Positions 62,484-64,000 of a stretch of 64,000 nt of DNA are shown piece by piece. The notes below the pieces were generated by a model. It did not search any database. It saw nothing but the letters and a program-made list of their open reading frames with translations, and was not told the origin of the DNA. How positions within the stretch are numbered: position 1 is the first letter of the stretch; every line of letters starts with the position of its first letter. Position numbers and translations under genes: made by a program. Source of the stretch: Pseudomonas benzenivorans (GTDB lineage Bacteria > Pseudomonadota > Gammaproteobacteria > Pseudomonadales > Pseudomonadaceae); the NCBI RefSeq assembly GCF_024397895.1, contig NZ_CP073346.1:4526001-4590000 (forward strand). Direction: 5' to 3'.

Positions 62484-63362
62484 ATGCGTGACCTGCCCAT
62501 AGCCTTGCTGCGCACCTTTGTAGTGGTCGCCGAGACGCTCAACCTGACCACGGCGGCCGCTCGCCTGCACCGCGCGCCGTCGACCATCAGCATGCAGCTC
62601 AGCCGGCTGGAAGAGCTGGTTTCGGCCGAGCTGCTGCAGCGCGGCCAGTACGGCGTGCGGCTGACCCAGGCCGGCGAACAGTTGAAGTCCTGCGCCCCGC
62701 AGCTGCTCAACCTGCATGACCGCATCCTGGGTACATTCCAGCATGCCGAGGTGGGTGGCCAGGTGCGCTTCGGCACCCACGATCAATACGCCACCCGCAG
62801 CCTCACGCCGCTGCTGGAAGCCTTCGTGCTGAGCTACCCGGAAGCCTGCCTGGAGGTGGTCTGCGACCATCGCCCCGAGCACCTGGCGGCGCTGGTGGCC
62901 GATGGCAAGCTGGACCTGGCCCTGGTGGAGATGCCGACCTCGTCCACCGGCGGTCGTCGTCTGTTTCGCGACGAGCTGATCTGGGTGGGGGCAGAGGCCC
63001 ACTTGACCCATGAGCGCGCGCCATTGCCGCTGGCGGTGTTCGTCGAGGGCTGCTATCACCGCGCCTCTGCGGACAAGGCCCTGGCCGAGGCACAGATTCC
63101 CTACCGCGTCGCTTTCACCAGCCAGAGTCGGGCCGGCGTATTGGCGGCCGTGCGCGCCGGGATAGGTGTGGGGATCATTCCGCGTTCGACCCTGGAGCCG
63201 GGTCTGCGGGTGATCGAGGACGAGCTACCGCCCCTGCCGGGCACGGACATCACCCTGTTCGTCGCCGATCAGGTCAACGAGGCGACCCAGCGCCTGGCCC
63301 AGACCATCGAGGCGAGCCCGCAATACCAGCGCTATGAGCGCCAGGCCGCACTGCAGCGCTAG
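62484..63362 (+). CDS. LysR-family transcriptional regulator
   Basis: 292 residues. The N-terminal helix-turn-helix is clear (LLRTFVVVAETLNLTTAAARL, RAPSTISMQLSRLEEL), followed by a periplasmic-binding-like effector domain (SYPEACLEVVCDHRPEHLAA, VGIIPRSTLEPGL). ATG 62484 begins MRDLPIALLRTF as in relatives; a TTG at 62472 is in frame. Divergent from the MFS gene, which it probably controls. Effector unknown. Confidence 0.87.
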   Translation: MRDLPIALLRTFVVVAETLNLTTAAARLHRAPSTISMQLSRLEELVSAELLQRGQYGVRLTQAGEQLKSCAPQLLNLHDRILGTFQHAEVGGQVRFGTHDQYATRSLTPLLEAFVLSYPEACLEVVCDHRPEHLAALVADGKLDLALVEMPTSSTGGRRLFRDELIWVGAEAHLTHERAPLPLAVFVEGCYHRASADKALAEAQIPYRVAFTSQSRAGVLAAVRAGIGVGIIPRSTLEPGLRVIEDELPPLPGTDITLFVADQVNEATQRLAQTIEASPQYQRYERQAALQR

Positions 63363-63368
63363 GGGTGA

Positions 63369-64000
63369 TCAGCCGAGGGGGAAGGGCGCCAGCTGCCAGC
63401 TCGGCCCGTCGATCTGCAGGGCCCAGCCCTGGCGGTCCCAGTCGCCCAGCACGATGCGTCGCGCGGGCTGACCTTCGACCCGCAGTTCATGCTCCGCCGG
63501 TCGGTGGGTGTGGCCGTGAATCAGCGTGCGTACGCCGTGGGCCGCCATTACCCGTGGCACCTCGCCGGGGGTGACGTCGACGATCTCGCTGGCCTTCATG
63601 GCGGTCTGGGTGCGGCTTTCCTTGCGCAGCTTGCGCGCCAGCTTGTGCCGGGTGGCCAGTGGCAGGTTGCGCAGGATGAACAGGCTCAGCGGGTTGCGCA
63701 GCCAGCGGCGCATGCGCATGTAGGCCTCATCCTGGGTGCAGAGGCTGTCGCCGTGCATCAGCAGCACCAGTTCCCCGTTCAGTTCGACCCGGCTCGGGTC
63801 CTTCAGCAGGGTGCAGCCGGCCTCGCGGCAGAATGCCTGACCGATCATGAAATCGCGGTTGCCGTGCATCAGGTAGATGCGTGTGCCGCTGTCGCTCAAC
63901 TGGCGCAGGGCCTGGGCGATGGAGCGCTGGAAGGGGCTGATGGCATCGTCGCCGATCCATGCCTCGAAGAAGTCGCCGAGTATGTACAGCGCCTCGGCCT
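63369..64000 (-). CDS. lpxH: UDP-2,3-diacylglucosamine hydrolase LpxH (5' end outside window)
   Basis: The open frame runs to the window edge, so the start lies to the right. It makes lipid X from UDP-2,3-diacylglucosamine in lipid A synthesis. Calcineurin-like metallophosphatase motifs are present: [39 protein letters not shown] and the final [14 protein letters not shown]. It ends seven bases from the lysR stop on the opposite strand. Confidence 0.93.
   Translation of the reverse strand, partial: AEALYILGDFFEAWIGDDAISPFQRSIAQALRQLSDSGTRIYLMHGNRDFMIGQAFCREAGCTLLKDPSRVELNGELVLLMHGDSLCTQDEAYMRMRRWLRNPLSLFILRNLPLATRHKLARKLRKESRTQTAMKASEIVDVTPGEVPRVMAAHGVRTLIHGHTHRPAEHELRVEGQPARRIVLGDWDRQGWALQIDGPSWQLAPFPLG

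Noticed and set aside
1..64000. CRISPR arrays, tRNA or rRNA genes, insertion sequences, prophage genes
   Set aside because: I saw no regularly spaced repeats, no tRNA-like cloverleaf with conserved TTC-A arm, no rRNA segment and no transposase or integrase-like protein.

Overview
The window is a GC-rich stretch of Pseudomonas chromosome. The genus call rests on gene content and order that I recognise from that genus: crfX-cmpX-sigX-oprF, ppsR/ppsA, the nirBD-nitrate reductase-cobA block, nasS-nasT next to acnB, and paired large LuxR/MalT-type regulators next to pabB and thrH. As far as I can recall, much of the order is colinear with the PA1750s-PA1790s part of P. aeruginosa PAO1, with a propionate (prp) cluster and nrt/accessory genes inserted. 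No tRNA, rRNA, CRISPR array or insertion sequence was seen. Genes at both window edges are cut (uppP on the left, lpxH on the right).

Layout. 0-5 kb: housekeeping (uppP, an MmcQ/YjbR protein, nadE, cysH, thrH, pabB). 5.2-10.6 kb: two tandem 904- and 905-residue ATP-binding LuxR-type regulators coupled by an ATGA overlap. 10.7-13.8 kb: a three-gene minus-strand operon for a retropepsin-like protease, an inactive-transglutaminase 7TM membrane protein and a RimK-like ATP-grasp ligase. 14.0-22.3 kb: the methylcitrate cycle (gntR-prpB-prpC-acnD-prpF, terminator, prpD) with a pair of TGTCGACA palindromes before the regulator. 22.4-25.8 kb: divergent ppsR and ppsA. 25.8-31.6 kb: hydrolase, Rieske protein, rraA, cmaX, crfX-cmpX-sigX-oprF.

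31.7-46.4 kb is a large minus-strand nitrate assimilation block: cobA (siroheme), nitrate reductase, nirD, nirB, a PP2C-kinase fusion, an MFS nitrate transporter, a cytochrome c, a thioesterase, and an ABC nitrate transporter. Three transcription units in it (nirB, the MFS transporter, nrtA) each begin with a sigma-54 promoter and a leader that can fold either into tandem hexaloop hairpins with A1/G4 loops or into an intrinsic terminator. This is the signature of ANTAR antitermination. The matching regulators, NasT (ANTAR) and NasS (cytoplasmic nitrate sensor), are encoded at 52.8-54.6 kb.

46.6-52.7 kb is accessory: a small unknown gene and a lipoprotein gene diverging from a LexA/SOS box, alaC, a decayed second copy of a PLP decarboxylase that carries a scrap of the nasT 3' end, then a tetR gene and a two-domain YdhR-like gene, then the intact decarboxylase. 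The region looks like a segmental duplication with a foreign insert. 54.8-64 kb: acnB, a DUF1289 protein, two UspE-like stress proteins, miaE, an MFS transporter with a divergent LysR regulator, and lpxH.
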